A stretch of DNA of 64,000 bases, from contig JADZBH010000004.1 of assembly GCA_020852175.1 (NCBI GenBank), positions 62,001 to 126,000 of the forward strand, written 5' to 3'. Numbering within the stretch: the stretch's first letter is position 1; each line of letters opens with the position of its first letter. The notes under the pieces are model-generated. The model was not told the DNA's origin. It saw only the letters and a program-made list of their open reading frames with translations, and did not search any database. Shown piece after piece: positions 8,202 to 18,120 of this stretch. This DNA comes from Bryobacterales bacterium. GTDB lineage: Bacteria; Acidobacteriota; Terriglobia; Bryobacterales; Bryobacteraceae. A program made the translations under genes and the position numbers.

Positions 8202-10255
8202 AGCTGCTACTCGCATGTGCAGGAGTCACCGCCGCCTTGGCCGCCACACCGCCCGCCACCCTCAGAAAGCCCGTCGTGGAAACCCTCCACGGCGTGAAAA
8301 TCACCGACCCCTACCGCTGGCTGGAAGACCAGGACGCGCCGGAGACGCGCGCCTGGCTGAACGCCCAGATCGCCTACACCCAGTCGGTGCTTTCCCAATA
8401 CCCCGGCCGCGATGCCCTTCTGCAGCGCGCCTCCGAGTTGACCCGCACCGAAACCGTCACCACCCCCAGCAGCCGCAACGGGCGGTACTTCTACCGCCGG
8501 CGCGATGCCGGCGCCGAACAGTACGTCGTCGTCACCCGCCTGGGCTTGCACGGCAAGGAGGAGGTGCTGCTCGACCCGTCACGCTTCAGCAGCGACCCGA
8601 ACACCTCCGTCGCCCTCGAAGACATTTCGCTCGACGCCGGACTGGTTGTTTACGGCATCCGTCAGGGCGGCAAGGACGAGGTCCGCCTCCGCTTCCGCCA
8701 GGTGGCCACCCGGGAAGACCTGCGCGACGAACTCCCCGAGGCGCGTTACATGAGCGTCTCTCTCAAACCGGACAAGACAGGCTACTTTTACGCCACCAGC
8801 GGCGGCGACAGCCCCCGCGTCTTCGAGCGCAACTTCGGCGAACCCCACCCAGGACATGAAATCTTCGGCTCCGGCTACGGCGCGGGGCATCTGATGTACA
8901 CCTACCTCAGCGACGAGGGCCGCTGGCTCATCATCGCCGTCATCGAAGGCTCGGCCGCCGACAAAGTCGAGGTCTTCGTGAAGGACCTGGCAGCGGACGC
9001 CCCCATCCGGCCGCTGATCGCCGGCATCCCGGCCCGCTTTCAAGCCATCCCCGCCGGAGACCGTTTCTATGTGATGACCAACCACGGCGCGCCGCGCAAC
9101 CGCATCGTGGAGATCGACCCCGCGCGTCCTCAGCCGGAACACTGGCGCGAGGTCATCCCGGAGCAGCGGTTCGTCATGGAGAGCTTCGCCGCCGTGGGCG
9201 GACGTCTCCTCGTGCTCGCGCTGGAAGACGTTCAGTCCCGGCTGCTGGTCTATCAACCCTCCGGCAAGTTCGAACGCGAACTCCCGCTGCCCGCCATCGG
9301 CTCCGTCTCCAGCCTCTCCGGCGAATGGTCCAAACCCGAACTCTTCTACTCCTTCACCTCCTTCCACATTCCCCCTTCCATCTACCGCGCCGACCTCCAC
9401 GCGCGGGCCCAAGCCATCTGGCACGCGACCAAACTCCCCATCGGCACCGCCGCTCTCGAACTCCGCCAGGTCTTTTACCCTTCCAAGGACGGCACGAGGA
9501 TTCCCATGTTCCTGCTGCACAAGACGGGGCTCAAGCCGGACGGCGCCACGCCCGCGCTCCTCACCGGGTACGGCGGTTTCATGGTCTCCAACACGCCCTC
9601 GTTTTCGGCCATCGCCGTCATGTGGGCCGAACGCGGCGGCGTCTTCGCGCTCGCCAACCTCCGCGGCGGCGGCGAATATGGAGAGGAGTGGCACAAGGCG
9701 GGCATGCTCGGCAAGAAGCAGAACGTGTTTGACGACTTCATCGCCGCCTCCGAATGGCTGACCGCCAACAAGCACACCAATCCGGGGAAGCTCGGCATTT
9801 ACGGCGGCAGCAACGGCGGCCTGCTCGTCGGCGCGGCCATGGTGCAGCGGCCCGAACTGTATCAGGCGGTTGTCTGCGCCGTGCCTCTGCTCGACATGCT
9901 CCGCTATGACAAGTTCCTCGTGGCCCGCTTCTGGACGCCCGAGTATGGCACGTCGGACAACGCCGGGCAGTTCCCCTACCTGCTCAAATACTCGCCTTAC
10001 CAGAACGTGAAGAAGGGCGTTTCATACCCGGCCGTGATGTTCAAGACCGGCGATGGCGATACCCGCGTGGCCCCGCTCCATGCACGCAAAATGACCGCGC
10101 TCATGCAGGAAGCCACCACATCCCGGCGCCCCATCCTGCTTCTCTACGACCTCAAGGCCGGCCACTCCGCGGGCATGGGGGTCACCCAGAAGATCGAGGA
10201 GACCGCCGACGTCATGCAGTTTCTCTCCGCCCAGTTGGGATTGGCGGTCCGTTAG
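8198..10255 (+). CDS. Prolyl oligopeptidase family serine peptidase (S9A)
   Basis: A 685-residue exported enzyme with an N-terminal signal peptide (MKLLLACAGVTAALAATPP). Residues about 30-75 are the family N-terminus (DPYRWLEDQDAPETRAWL), 80-415 form the seven-bladed propeller, and 440-685 the alpha/beta hydrolase. The triad is Ser538 in GGSNGG, Asp621 in GDGDTRV and His656 in KAGHSAG. The family cuts short peptides after proline. Its AGGAG lies 8 bases before the ATG. The aminotransferase gene follows 2 bases later, so they are probably co-transcribed. Confidence 0.93.
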   Translation: MKLLLACAGVTAALAATPPATLRKPVVETLHGVKITDPYRWLEDQDAPETRAWLNAQIAYTQSVLSQYPGRDALLQRASELTRTETVTTPSSRNGRYFYRRRDAGAEQYVVVTRLGLHGKEEVLLDPSRFSSDPNTSVALEDISLDAGLVVYGIRQGGKDEVRLRFRQVATREDLRDELPEARYMSVSLKPDKTGYFYATSGGDSPRVFERNFGEPHPGHEIFGSGYGAGHLMYTYLSDEGRWLIIAVIEGSAADKVEVFVKDLAADAPIRPLIAGIPARFQAIPAGDRFYVMTNHGAPRNRIVEIDPARPQPEHWREVIPEQRFVMESFAAVGGRLLVLALEDVQSRLLVYQPSGKFERELPLPAIGSVSSLSGEWSKPELFYSFTSFHIPPSIYRADLHARAQAIWHATKLPIGTAALELRQVFYPSKDGTRIPMFLLHKTGLKPDGATPALLTGYGGFMVSNTPSFSAIAVMWAERGGVFALANLRGGGEYGEEWHKAGMLGKKQNVFDDFIAASEWLTANKHTNPGKLGIYGGSNGGLLVGAAMVQRPELYQAVVCAVPLLDMLRYDKFLVARFWTPEYGTSDNAGQFPYLLKYSPYQNVKKGVSYPAVMFKTGDGDTRVAPLHARKMTALMQEATTSRRPILLLYDLKAGHSAGMGVTQKIEETADVMQFLSAQLGLAVR

Positions 10256-10257
10256 CC

Positions 10258-11388
10258 GTGTTCTCCCGCCGCCTGCCCTGGGACGCAGCGCCCAACACCT
10301 ACACGCTCGCCGTAGCCGCCCATCGCGCCGCCGGGCGGCCCCTGCTCGACCTCACCGAATCCAACCCCGCCCGAGCCGGCCTGGTCCGCGCCTCGCTCGA
10401 TCCCCTGCTGGATGCCCGCTCGCTCCACTACGATCCCGATCCCTGGGGCCTTGCCGCGGCCCGCGAAGCCATCTCAGCCTACTATGACCACGCCGTTCCC
10501 CCCGGGCGCATCCTCCTCACCGCCAGCACCTCGGAAGCCTACGCCTACCTCCTCCAACTCCTCTGCGATCCCGGCGACGAGATCCTCACCCCGCGCCCCA
10601 GCTACCCTCTGTTCGAGTTTCTCGCCGGACTCCAGAACGTCCGCGCCGTCCAGTATCCGCTCCACTATCACGAAGGCTGGTGGCTCGACCTCGACGCGAT
10701 CGAGGAGGGCATCACGCCCCGCACCCGCGCCATCGCCGCCGTCTCGCCCAACAACCCCACCGGCCACTACCTGGCCAACGCTCCCGCGCTCGCCGAACTG
10801 TGCGCCCGCCACTCGCTCGCCCTCGTTTGCGATGAGGTCTTCCGCGACTTCGCCCTGGAAACCCCGCCCGGCCCCTCCACCGCCGGCGCCTCCTTGCCCT
10901 GCCTCACATTCACCCTCAGCGGGCTCTCCAAGGTCTGCGGGCTGCCGCAAATGAAACTTGGATGGATCGTTCTGGACGGCCCTCCCGCACAGGTTTCCGC
11001 CGCCGCCTCCCGCCTGGAGCTCATCGCCGACACCTATCTCAGCGTCTCGGCTCCCGTGCAGTCCGCCGCGGCACACTGGCTCGCCGCGCGGCATCCTTAC
11101 ATCGACGAAGCGCGTTCCCGCGCCGGGGCACACCTGGCTGCCCTGCGCGGCGCCGGTCTTGCGCCTCTGCGCGCCGAAGCCGGGTGGTATGCCTGTCTGC
11201 GCCTGCCCGCCACGCGCCCCGAGGAGGATTGGATGAGCCTGCTTCTCGATCACGAAGTTCTCGTACAGCCGGGCTTCTTCTATGATTTCGTCACGGAACC
11301 CTGGGCCGTCGTCAGCCTGATTACGGCGCCCGGCATTTTCGAGCAAGGATTGGAGCGCCTTCGTGCCTGCACCCTGCGGAACGCTTGA
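10258..11388 (+). CDS. Class I/II pyridoxal-phosphate aminotransferase
   Basis: A 376-residue fold-type I aminotransferase starting at GTG two bases after the oligopeptidase stop. Family marks are the substrate-arm NPTG motif (SPNNPTGHY, about 163-171), DEVFRDF (Asp192, for the pyridine nitrogen), and the Schiff-base Lys225 in SGLSKVCGLP followed by KLGW. The Arg that normally binds the substrate carboxylate near the C-terminus is not obvious. The amino donor cannot be named. It overlaps the amidase gene by 26 bases, which suggests a shared transcript. Confidence 0.88.
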   Translation: MFSRRLPWDAAPNTYTLAVAAHRAAGRPLLDLTESNPARAGLVRASLDPLLDARSLHYDPDPWGLAAAREAISAYYDHAVPPGRILLTASTSEAYAYLLQLLCDPGDEILTPRPSYPLFEFLAGLQNVRAVQYPLHYHEGWWLDLDAIEEGITPRTRAIAAVSPNNPTGHYLANAPALAELCARHSLALVCDEVFRDFALETPPGPSTAGASLPCLTFTLSGLSKVCGLPQMKLGWIVLDGPPAQVSAAASRLELIADTYLSVSAPVQSAAAHWLAARHPYIDEARSRAGAHLAALRGAGLAPLRAEAGWYACLRLPATRPEEDWMSLLLDHEVLVQPGFFYDFVTEPWAVVSLITAPGIFEQGLERLRACTLRNA

Positions 11389-12550
11389 ACGCTGCCTGCG
11401 TGGCGAACTCCGCCCCGAATACTTCCTCGCCAACATCGAGGAGAGCGAGGCGAAGATCCACGCCTGGGTCGAGGTCGCCCCGCGCCCATCCGGCCTTGGT
11501 CCTCTCTCCGGAGTCCCGTTCGGCGCCAAGGACATCTTTGAGACCGCCGGTATGGCCACCGAGTACGGCTCGCCCCTGTTCGCCGGACGCCAGGGCACGG
11601 CCGACGCCGCGCTCATCTCGCGGCTTTGCGCGCTCGACGCTCAGCTTCTCGGCAAGACTCACACCACCGCCTTCGCCTACTACGATCCCGCGCCCACGCG
11701 GAATCCCAAGGCCCCCGGGCGCACCCCCGGCGGCAGCTCCTCCGGCTCGGCGGCCGCCGTCGCCGCCCACATGGCCGCCTTCACGCTCGGCACGCAGACA
11801 CAGGGTTCGATTCTGCGCCCCGCCTCCTTTTGCGGCGTCTGCGGCTTCAAGCCCACCTTCGGCACGCTGCCTCGGGACGGCGCGCTCCCCTTCGCGCCTT
11901 CTCTCGATACGGCCGGCTTTTTCACCGAGACCGCCCGCGACATGCAACTGCTGTGGTGCGCCCTGGGCAACCCCGCGGCCGAGGCTCCGCCGCTTCGCGC
12001 CATCGTCCCCAGCAGCGGCTTTGACGCCTATGAACCGATGACCCTCGCTCTTGCCGCCGCCATCGAACGCCTTACCGCGGCCGGGTGGCACATCCGCTCG
12101 GCCGCGCTGCCGGAGCCTTTTGACGAAGCTCCCGGCGCCGTCACCCTGGTCAACCGCTACGAAGGCGCCCGCACCCACGAAGCACTCTGGCGCGCCCGCG
12201 GACCGGCCATCGGCGCCAACCTCGCCGCCCTGGTGGAACAAGGTCTCGCCATTCCCGAGGAGGATTACCGCGGCGCGCTGGCCGCGCTCGCCCGCGCCCG
12301 CGAATCCATGGAAATGTTTTTTGAACGCTGGCCCTTCGTCCTCACTCCCGCCGCCCCCGGCCGCGCCCCGAAAGGCTACGCCTCCACGGGTAACCCGCGC
12401 ATGAATGCCCCCTGGACAGGCATCGGCGTTCCCGCCATCGCCATCCCCATGCCCGTGGATGGTCCCCCGCTCGGCCTTCAACTCACCGCCGCGCGCGGCC
12501 GCGACGCCTCGCTCATCGCCGCCGCCGTCCTCGCCGGACGCGCACTCTAG
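11363..12550 (+). CDS. Amidase signature family hydrolase
   Basis: A 395-residue amidase. The Ser-cisSer-Lys triad of the signature family is visible: Lys56 in PFGAKDIF, the Gly/Ser loop GGSSSGSAAAVA (from residue 123), and the nucleophile Ser149 in TQTQGSILRPAS. The GTG start lies within the end of the aminotransferase gene. It is about 70 residues shorter than GatA and lacks its C-terminal domain, and no gatB/gatC is nearby, so it is not the tRNA amidotransferase subunit. The substrate is unknown. Confidence 0.88.
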   Translation: MPAPCGTLERCLRGELRPEYFLANIEESEAKIHAWVEVAPRPSGLGPLSGVPFGAKDIFETAGMATEYGSPLFAGRQGTADAALISRLCALDAQLLGKTHTTAFAYYDPAPTRNPKAPGRTPGGSSSGSAAAVAAHMAAFTLGTQTQGSILRPASFCGVCGFKPTFGTLPRDGALPFAPSLDTAGFFTETARDMQLLWCALGNPAAEAPPLRAIVPSSGFDAYEPMTLALAAAIERLTAAGWHIRSAALPEPFDEAPGAVTLVNRYEGARTHEALWRARGPAIGANLAALVEQGLAIPEEDYRGALAALARARESMEMFFERWPFVLTPAAPGRAPKGYASTGNPRMNAPWTGIGVPAIAIPMPVDGPPLGLQLTAARGRDASLIAAAVLAGRAL

Positions 12551-12603
12551 CCGAACCACGCCGCCGTCCCGCGCTATGTCACAATGACAATCCGGGTGAC
12601 CCC

Positions 12604-13020
12604 ATGAAACACCTCATTCCCACCACCTTGATCGCGGCCCTGGCGCTCGCGGTCGGATTCGGAGCCGGGCACATGAACGCCAACGCATCGCGCGTCTATG
12701 AACTGCGCACCTACACCGCCGCCGAAGGCAAACTCGAAGCTCTCCATGCGCGCTTCCGGAACCATACATTGAAACTCTTCGAAAAGCACGGCATGAAGAA
12801 TATCGCCTATTGGGCGCCCACGGAGGAACCCCTCAAGGCGAACACCCTCATCTACGTCCTTTCTCATGACAGCCGGGAAGCCGCCAGGAAAAGCTGGGAT
12901 GCCTTCCGCGGCGATCCCGAATGGATCCGGGCCCGCGACGCGAGCGAGGTCAACGGCAAGCTGGCCGCCAAGGTCGAGTCCGTCTTCATGGAAACCACCA
13001 GCTACTCGCCCCTGAAATGA
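12604..13020 (+). CDS. Exported NIPSNAP-family protein
   Basis: A 138-residue protein with an N-terminal export signal or membrane anchor (residues 1-28) followed by a single NIPSNAP domain, recognisable from SRVYELRTYTAAEGKLEAL and the closing FMETTSYSPL. NIPSNAP domains are dimeric alpha/beta barrels whose bacterial role is unknown; secreted copies are frequent in Acidobacteriota and Planctomycetota. Its stop overlaps the next start (ATGA), so it is coupled to the amidohydrolase. Confidence 0.85.
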   Translation: MKHLIPTTLIAALALAVGFGAGHMNANASRVYELRTYTAAEGKLEALHARFRNHTLKLFEKHGMKNIAYWAPTEEPLKANTLIYVLSHDSREAARKSWDAFRGDPEWIRARDASEVNGKLAAKVESVFMETTSYSPLK

Positions 13021-14651
13021 TGCGCCGCCGCGACTTTCTACCGGGCGCCGCCGCCCTTCTGCTGCCTGCCTGCTCCACGGAGCCGCCTGCCCAGATTTAC
13101 GTTCACAACGCGCGCATCTGGACCGGCGACGCCGCCCGCCCCAGCGCCCGCTCCATGATCGTCCGCGAGGGCCGCATCGTCGCCTTCGACGAAACCGCGC
13201 AGGCCGAAACCGTCATCGACGCCGGCGGCGCCCTTGTCACACCCGGCTTCATCGACTCCCACGTCCACGTCTTTGAAGGCGGCGCTCGCCTGGGGCAGGT
13301 GCAGCTCCGCGAATGCCGGTCCAGGGAGGATTTCGCCCGCCGCATCGCCGACTTCGCCGCCGACACCCCGCGCGGCGGCTGGATTCTCGGCGGCGACTGG
13401 GACCACCAGCACTGGGGCGGCGAACTTCCCAGCCGCCAGTGGATCGATACGCTCACGCCCAACCATCCGGTCTGGGTCACGCGCCTGGACGGCCACATGG
13501 GCCTGGCCAACGCGCCAGCCCTGCGCGTGGCCAACATCAACCGCAACACGCCCGATCCGCCGGGCGGCGTGATCGTCCGCGATGCCTCCGGAGAACCTAC
13601 CGGCATCCTCAAGGACAACGCCATGGACCTGCTGACGCGGTCCATCCCGCAACCCTCTGAGCTGATGCGCGGCCAGGCACTCGACGCCGCCATGAACTAT
13701 CTGCTCGAACGCGGCGTCACCAGCATCCACCACATGGGCACGCTGGCCGGTCTCGACATCCTGAACCACTTCCGCAAGGAGGGCCGCCTCCGCCTGCGCG
13801 TCTACGCCGCCGCGCCGCTCGGCCAGTGGAAGGAGCTTCGCGACTGGATCAAGCAGAACGGCCGCGGCGACTCCTGGATGCGCCCAGGCCTGCTGAAAGG
13901 CTTCGTCGATGGCTCCCTCGGCTCGCGCACGGCGGCCTTTGAACAGCCCTACGCCGGCGCACCATCCGACAGCGGCCTCATGGTCACCAACGAGTACGAG
14001 ATCTATGATTGGATCTCCAGCGCCGACAAGGCCGGACTCCAGGTCGCCGTGCACGCCATTGGAGACCGCGCCAACCGCCTGCTGCTGGACACCTACGAGC
14101 GGGCCGCCCGCGAAAACGGTCCGCGCGACCGCCGCTTCCGGATCGAACACGCCCAGCACCTGCGCCCGGCCGATATCGCCCGCTTCGCCCCGCTCGGCGT
14201 CATCGCCAGCATGCAGCCTTACCACGCCATCGACGATGGCCGCTGGGCCACCCGCCTCATCGGCCCCGAACGGTCGAAGACCTCCTACGCCTTCCGCTCC
14301 CTGCTCGACGCCAAGGCCCGCCTCGCCTTCGGCAGCGACTGGTTTGTCGCACCCCCCGACCCCGTGCAGGCGCTCTACGCAGCCGTTACGCGCCGCACCC
14401 TCGACGGCGCCAACCCCGGTGGCTGGATTCCCGAACAACGCATCACGCTCGACGAGGCCCTGCGCGCCCACACCGCCGGGTCCGCCTACGCCGGCTTCCA
14501 GGAAGAGATCACGGGCGCGCTCGCCCCCGGCAAACGCGCCGACTTCGTCGTTTTCGACCGCGACTTCTCCGCCACGCCGCCCGCGAAGTGGAACGAAGCC
14601 CGCGTCCGCTACACCGTGGTCGAAGGCCGCATCCAGTATTCGCGCGTCTGA
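13017..14651 (+). CDS. YtcJ-like amidohydrolase, Tat/lipoprotein exported
   Basis: A 544-residue amidohydrolase of the YtcJ/AmdA type. The start at 13017 overlaps the NIPSNAP stop and gives a twin-arginine-type leader ([17 protein letters not shown]) with a lipobox-like LLPAC. The metal site motifs are visible: [28 protein letters not shown] and AFGSDWFV. The large inserted domain between the first and later ligands is typical of YtcJ. Exported members probably hydrolyse N-acyl or amide bonds of unknown substrates. A longer open frame starts upstream inside the NIPSNAP gene but would bury the signal peptide. Confidence 0.88.
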   Translation: MMRRRDFLPGAAALLLPACSTEPPAQIYVHNARIWTGDAARPSARSMIVREGRIVAFDETAQAETVIDAGGALVTPGFIDSHVHVFEGGARLGQVQLRECRSREDFARRIADFAADTPRGGWILGGDWDHQHWGGELPSRQWIDTLTPNHPVWVTRLDGHMGLANAPALRVANINRNTPDPPGGVIVRDASGEPTGILKDNAMDLLTRSIPQPSELMRGQALDAAMNYLLERGVTSIHHMGTLAGLDILNHFRKEGRLRLRVYAAAPLGQWKELRDWIKQNGRGDSWMRPGLLKGFVDGSLGSRTAAFEQPYAGAPSDSGLMVTNEYEIYDWISSADKAGLQVAVHAIGDRANRLLLDTYERAARENGPRDRRFRIEHAQHLRPADIARFAPLGVIASMQPYHAIDDGRWATRLIGPERSKTSYAFRSLLDAKARLAFGSDWFVAPPDPVQALYAAVTRRTLDGANPGGWIPEQRITLDEALRAHTAGSAYAGFQEEITGALAPGKRADFVVFDRDFSATPPAKWNEARVRYTVVEGRIQYSRV

Positions 14652-14654
14652 ACT

Positions 14655-16910
14655 TCACTCGCGCGGATACACGATCGACTTCACCTGGATCGCCGTCTTC
14701 TTCGGGCGTATGACCACCGTCTCCAGATCCTCGACGGCTCCATCGTAGGCCGCCTGCACCGAGGCCACCTCGGCCTCCATCCCGGCCTGCAAATCGGCCA
14801 ACTGCTGGCGCAGCCGGTCGAGATTTTCAGTGGCCATCTCGACATCGCCTGACTGCTGGCGCGACCGCCCGTAACTCTTCGCGGCAGTCCCCAGGCCGCC
14901 CAGGCTCGACCGCTTCGCACCGCCGAACAGAACGCCCAGCACCCCCTTGGCGATGTCGATGCCCATGCTCATCTTCTGCTGGCTGGCCTGTTCCTGTTCG
15001 CGCTGCATGGCCAGCCCGGCGCGGTGAATCCGGTCCTCCAGCACGCCCGTCTTCGGCGCATACTTCGCCCGCAGACGCGTCACCTCGCGGTCGCGCTCCT
15101 CGCGCGCCAACTGCTGCAGATGAACCCGGAAGTCGCGCTCGCTTTCGCCCGGCTGCGAGTTTGCCTTGTACCGGGCGCTGCGGAAAATCTCCAGCGTCTG
15201 CGAATTGGCCAGCCACGTCACATATTCTCGCTGCCATTTCGTCAGAAGATTCGCCGGCACCGCATCCCCATCGGCATTCCCATTGGCCTCCTCGGCCTCG
15301 TCCCACTTCGGCAGATTCGTGTTGCCCGAGACCGCCGCGCTGAACGCCACCGTCCGCGTCTCGCTCACCTTGGACTTGGTGTCGTCAAAGCGCACCGACG
15401 CCACGCCCACGACGCGCTTTTCGCCGCTCTCGACCGCCGGCGCGGCCTTGGCCTGGGAAGGCGTCTCCGCGGCCGCCGTGTGCGGACCGTCCGTTTCCGG
15501 CGCCCCCGCGCGCGGCAGTTGCTTCAACTGCTGGCGCGTCAGCGGCCCGCGCAGATACGACATCGCCCAGCGCGTTTCAAACACCACCGGACCATCGTCG
15601 TGAACGTTGTTCATCAGGAAGACGCGGCTGCCCAGCCCGGCGAGAATCTGTTCCATCCGCGACCGGTCGAACCGGCCTCCGGCCGCCGTCGAGGCTCCCT
15701 CCAGCCCTTCCAGCACGCGCTGTTTGTCACGCTCGGTCTGCAAACGCCCGATGAACCATGTGCCCGTGTTCGATAACCCCTTGTAGTCCAGGTCCACCGG
15801 GTTCTGCGTCGCCAGCACCACGCCCAGCCCGAACGCGCGGGCCTGCTTCAGCAATGTCAGCAGCGGCATCTTCGCCGGCGGATTCGACACCGGCGGAAAG
15901 TAGCCGAAGATCTCATCCATGTAGAGAATCGCCCGCAGGCTGGTCGTGCCCGCCTGCTGCCGCATCCAGGCCAGCGTGTGGTTCAGCACCAGCGAGACGA
16001 CGAACATGCGTTCGGCGTCGGAGAGATGGGCGATGGAGAGAATCGCCACCCGCGGCTTGCCTTGCGGCGTGTACAGCAGGCTGCCGATGTCCAGCGGCAC
16101 GCCCTCCATCCATTGCGAAAAGCCCGGCGAGGCCAGCAGGTTGTTCAACTGCATGGCCAGGCGCATGCGGTCCTTCGCCGGATAGAAGGTTTCCAGCTCC
16201 ATCACGCCCACGCGTTCAAACGGCGGCGACTGCACCTGCTGGATCAACTGCCCCAGTTCCAGGCTCGCTCCGTCGCGCCAGGAGGCGTCCAGGATGTTCG
16301 CCAGCAGGATGTGCTCGCGGCTTTGAATCGGGTCCGCCTCGATGCCCAGCAATCCGAGCAGCGATGTGGCCGTGGCCTGAATCCGCTCCGTGTAGAGTTC
16401 GCGGTCCTCGGCCGCGGCGCCCGCCGGCGCGTCGAAGGAGCGCAGCACGCACACCGGAATGCCCGCGTTCGAGCCCGGCGTGTAGAGCGCGAACTCGGCC
16501 GAGTTCCGCAACATGCGGATGCGCTCGCCCGACTGCCCCCATTGGGCCAGCCCCCGGGCCCAGAACTCGGCCTGCTGCTTCGGGAAGTCGGCCGCCGGAA
16601 TGCCCTTGCGCGCGGCATCGTCCAGGTTCACCCACGGCGCGAAATCCTCGGCGCGCAGCTCCGGGAAGGTGAGCAGCAGGTTCGACAGATCGCCTTTGGG
16701 ATCGATCACCAGCGCCGGAATGCCGTCGATGGCCGCCTCTTCCAGCAACGAGATGCAGAGGCCGGTCTTGCCGCTGCCGGTCATGCCCACGCAGACGGCA
16801 TGCGTCACCAGGTCGCGCGAGTCGTACAGCAGCGGCTCCGGCTTCTGTTGCCGCGTTTCCTGATCGTAGTACCGCCCCAAATAGAAGACACCCAGCTTTT
16901 CAAAATCCAT
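14655..16910 (-). CDS. HerA-like AAA ATPase with C-terminal coiled coil
   Basis: A 751-residue ATPase of the HerA/FtsK superfamily (DUF87 type). Walker A GMTGSGKT is at residues 42-49, Walker B is AILYMDEIFGYFPP, and the sensor TQNPVDLDYKGL and arginine-finger-like GRLQTERDK segments follow. Residues about 430-600 are a variable region, and 600-740 are charged and helical with coiled-coil character (ERDREVTRLRAKY, MATENLDRLRQQL). HerA-type enzymes move or pump DNA or protein strands. There is no NurA or Sir2 neighbour, so a defence role has no support here. Its start overlaps the CoA-transferase end by 11 bases. Confidence 0.82.
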   Translation of the reverse strand: MDFEKLGVFYLGRYYDQETRQQKPEPLLYDSRDLVTHAVCVGMTGSGKTGLCISLLEEAAIDGIPALVIDPKGDLSNLLLTFPELRAEDFAPWVNLDDAARKGIPAADFPKQQAEFWARGLAQWGQSGERIRMLRNSAEFALYTPGSNAGIPVCVLRSFDAPAGAAAEDRELYTERIQATATSLLGLLGIEADPIQSREHILLANILDASWRDGASLELGQLIQQVQSPPFERVGVMELETFYPAKDRMRLAMQLNNLLASPGFSQWMEGVPLDIGSLLYTPQGKPRVAILSIAHLSDAERMFVVSLVLNHTLAWMRQQAGTTSLRAILYMDEIFGYFPPVSNPPAKMPLLTLLKQARAFGLGVVLATQNPVDLDYKGLSNTGTWFIGRLQTERDKQRVLEGLEGASTAAGGRFDRSRMEQILAGLGSRVFLMNNVHDDGPVVFETRWAMSYLRGPLTRQQLKQLPRAGAPETDGPHTAAAETPSQAKAAPAVESGEKRVVGVASVRFDDTKSKVSETRTVAFSAAVSGNTNLPKWDEAEEANGNADGDAVPANLLTKWQREYVTWLANSQTLEIFRSARYKANSQPGESERDFRVHLQQLAREERDREVTRLRAKYAPKTGVLEDRIHRAGLAMQREQEQASQQKMSMGIDIAKGVLGVLFGGAKRSSLGGLGTAAKSYGRSRQQSGDVEMATENLDRLRQQLADLQAGMEAEVASVQAAYDGAVEDLETVVIRPKKTAIQVKSIVYPRE

Positions 16911-18093
16911 CCGAACCGTCCTTCAAGGAATCCAAGATAACCCGCGTGTGCTCGCCCAGCAGAGGCGGGCGGCGGTAGCGGAACGCCGAACCGGACAGAC
17001 GCACCGGGTTGGCCATGGTGGTGGCCGTGAACGCGGCGTCGCCGAAGGTGGCCACCCGGCCGCCCTGCTCCTCCAATTGATCCAGAATGGCGGACACCGT
17101 CGAAACGGGCGCGCACGGAATCCCGTGGCCCGTCAGAACTTCGAGCGTCCCGGCGCAATCGCGCCCGGACAACGCCGCTTCAATCCCGTTCACCAGCGCT
17201 TCGCGATGCTGGTTCCGCCGCGGGTTGGTCGCGAACCGCGCATCTTCCAGCCACTCGGGCCGGCCGAGCGCCGTGCAGAACCGCTCCCACTGCCGCTGAT
17301 TCGCCGCGCCCGCCACGATATGGCCATCGCGGCAGCGGAACGCCTGGTAGGGCACGATGTTCGGCTGCGCCGTGCCGGCTTGCGGCGGCTCCTCGCCGGT
17401 CATCAACCAGGCGGCCGTCTGCGGCGCCATCGCCGCCAGCATACAGTCCAGCAGGCTGACGTCGATGCGGCGTCCCCGCCCGGTCCGCTCGCGTTCATAC
17501 AGCGCCGCCAGAATCGCCTGCGCGGCGAAGAGTCCCGTGACAATGTCGGCCACCGGAAACGACGCCTTCACCGGATCGCCTCCCGGCGCGGCGCTGGTGT
17601 GCATGAAGCCCGACTGCGCCTGCACCATCAGATCGTAGCCCGGCCTGTCGCGCCAGGGCCCTGTCTGCCCGAAGCCGGAGACGGAACAGTAGACCAGCCC
17701 CTCGTTGTCCGTCCGCAACTCCTCGTAGCCAATGCCCAGCCGGCCGGCCACGCCGGGGCGGAAGTTTTCCATCACCACGCCGGCCCGCCGCGCCAGGGCC
17801 CGCGCCGCCGAGCGTCCTTCGTCCGACTTCAGGTCGAGCGCCACGCTCTCCTTGTTCCGGTTCATGGAAACGAAGTAGGTGCTCCACGGACTCCCCTGCG
17901 AGTCCGCGGCGAAGGGCGGCCCCCAGGCGCGCGTTTCGTCGCCGCTTCCGGCTTCCTCCACCTTGATCACGCGCGCGCCCATGTCGCCCAGCAGCATGGT
18001 GCAATACGGCCCGGCCACGGCGCGCGTGAAGTCCAGCACCGTCAGCCCGGCCAGCGGCAGCGCCCGTTCCGCATCCTTCGATTCGCCCACCAC
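16900..18093 (-). CDS. Type III CoA-transferase (CaiB/BaiF family)
   Basis: A 397-residue family III CoA-transferase. Family segments are VLDFTRAVAGPYCTMLLGDMGA near the N-terminus, FRPGVAGRLGIGYEEL, and the active-site Asp in PGYDLMVQA. These enzymes move CoA between carboxylic acids. The acids handled here cannot be told. It starts at a GTG pair only 27 bases after the end of the interrupted nitrilase gene and overlaps the downstream ATPase gene, so it may depend on transcription through the nitrilase. Confidence 0.9.
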   Translation of the reverse strand: MVGESKDAERALPLAGLTVLDFTRAVAGPYCTMLLGDMGARVIKVEEAGSGDETRAWGPPFAADSQGSPWSTYFVSMNRNKESVALDLKSDEGRSAARALARRAGVVMENFRPGVAGRLGIGYEELRTDNEGLVYCSVSGFGQTGPWRDRPGYDLMVQAQSGFMHTSAAPGGDPVKASFPVADIVTGLFAAQAILAALYERERTGRGRRIDVSLLDCMLAAMAPQTAAWLMTGEEPPQAGTAQPNIVPYQAFRCRDGHIVAGAANQRQWERFCTALGRPEWLEDARFATNPRRNQHREALVNGIEAALSGRDCAGTLEVLTGHGIPCAPVSTVSAILDQLEEQGGRVATFGDAAFTATTMANPVRLSGSAFRYRRPPLLGEHTRVILDSLKDGSDGF

Positions 18094-18120
18094 GTCATTA
18101 TCGCCTCGACCGTGCGCCTC

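Noticed and set aside
14655..16910. HerA-like ATPase as part of an antiphage system
   Set aside because: No NurA, Sir2, nuclease or other defence partner lies next to it. It sits in an operon-like run with metabolic genes, so a defence role has no support.
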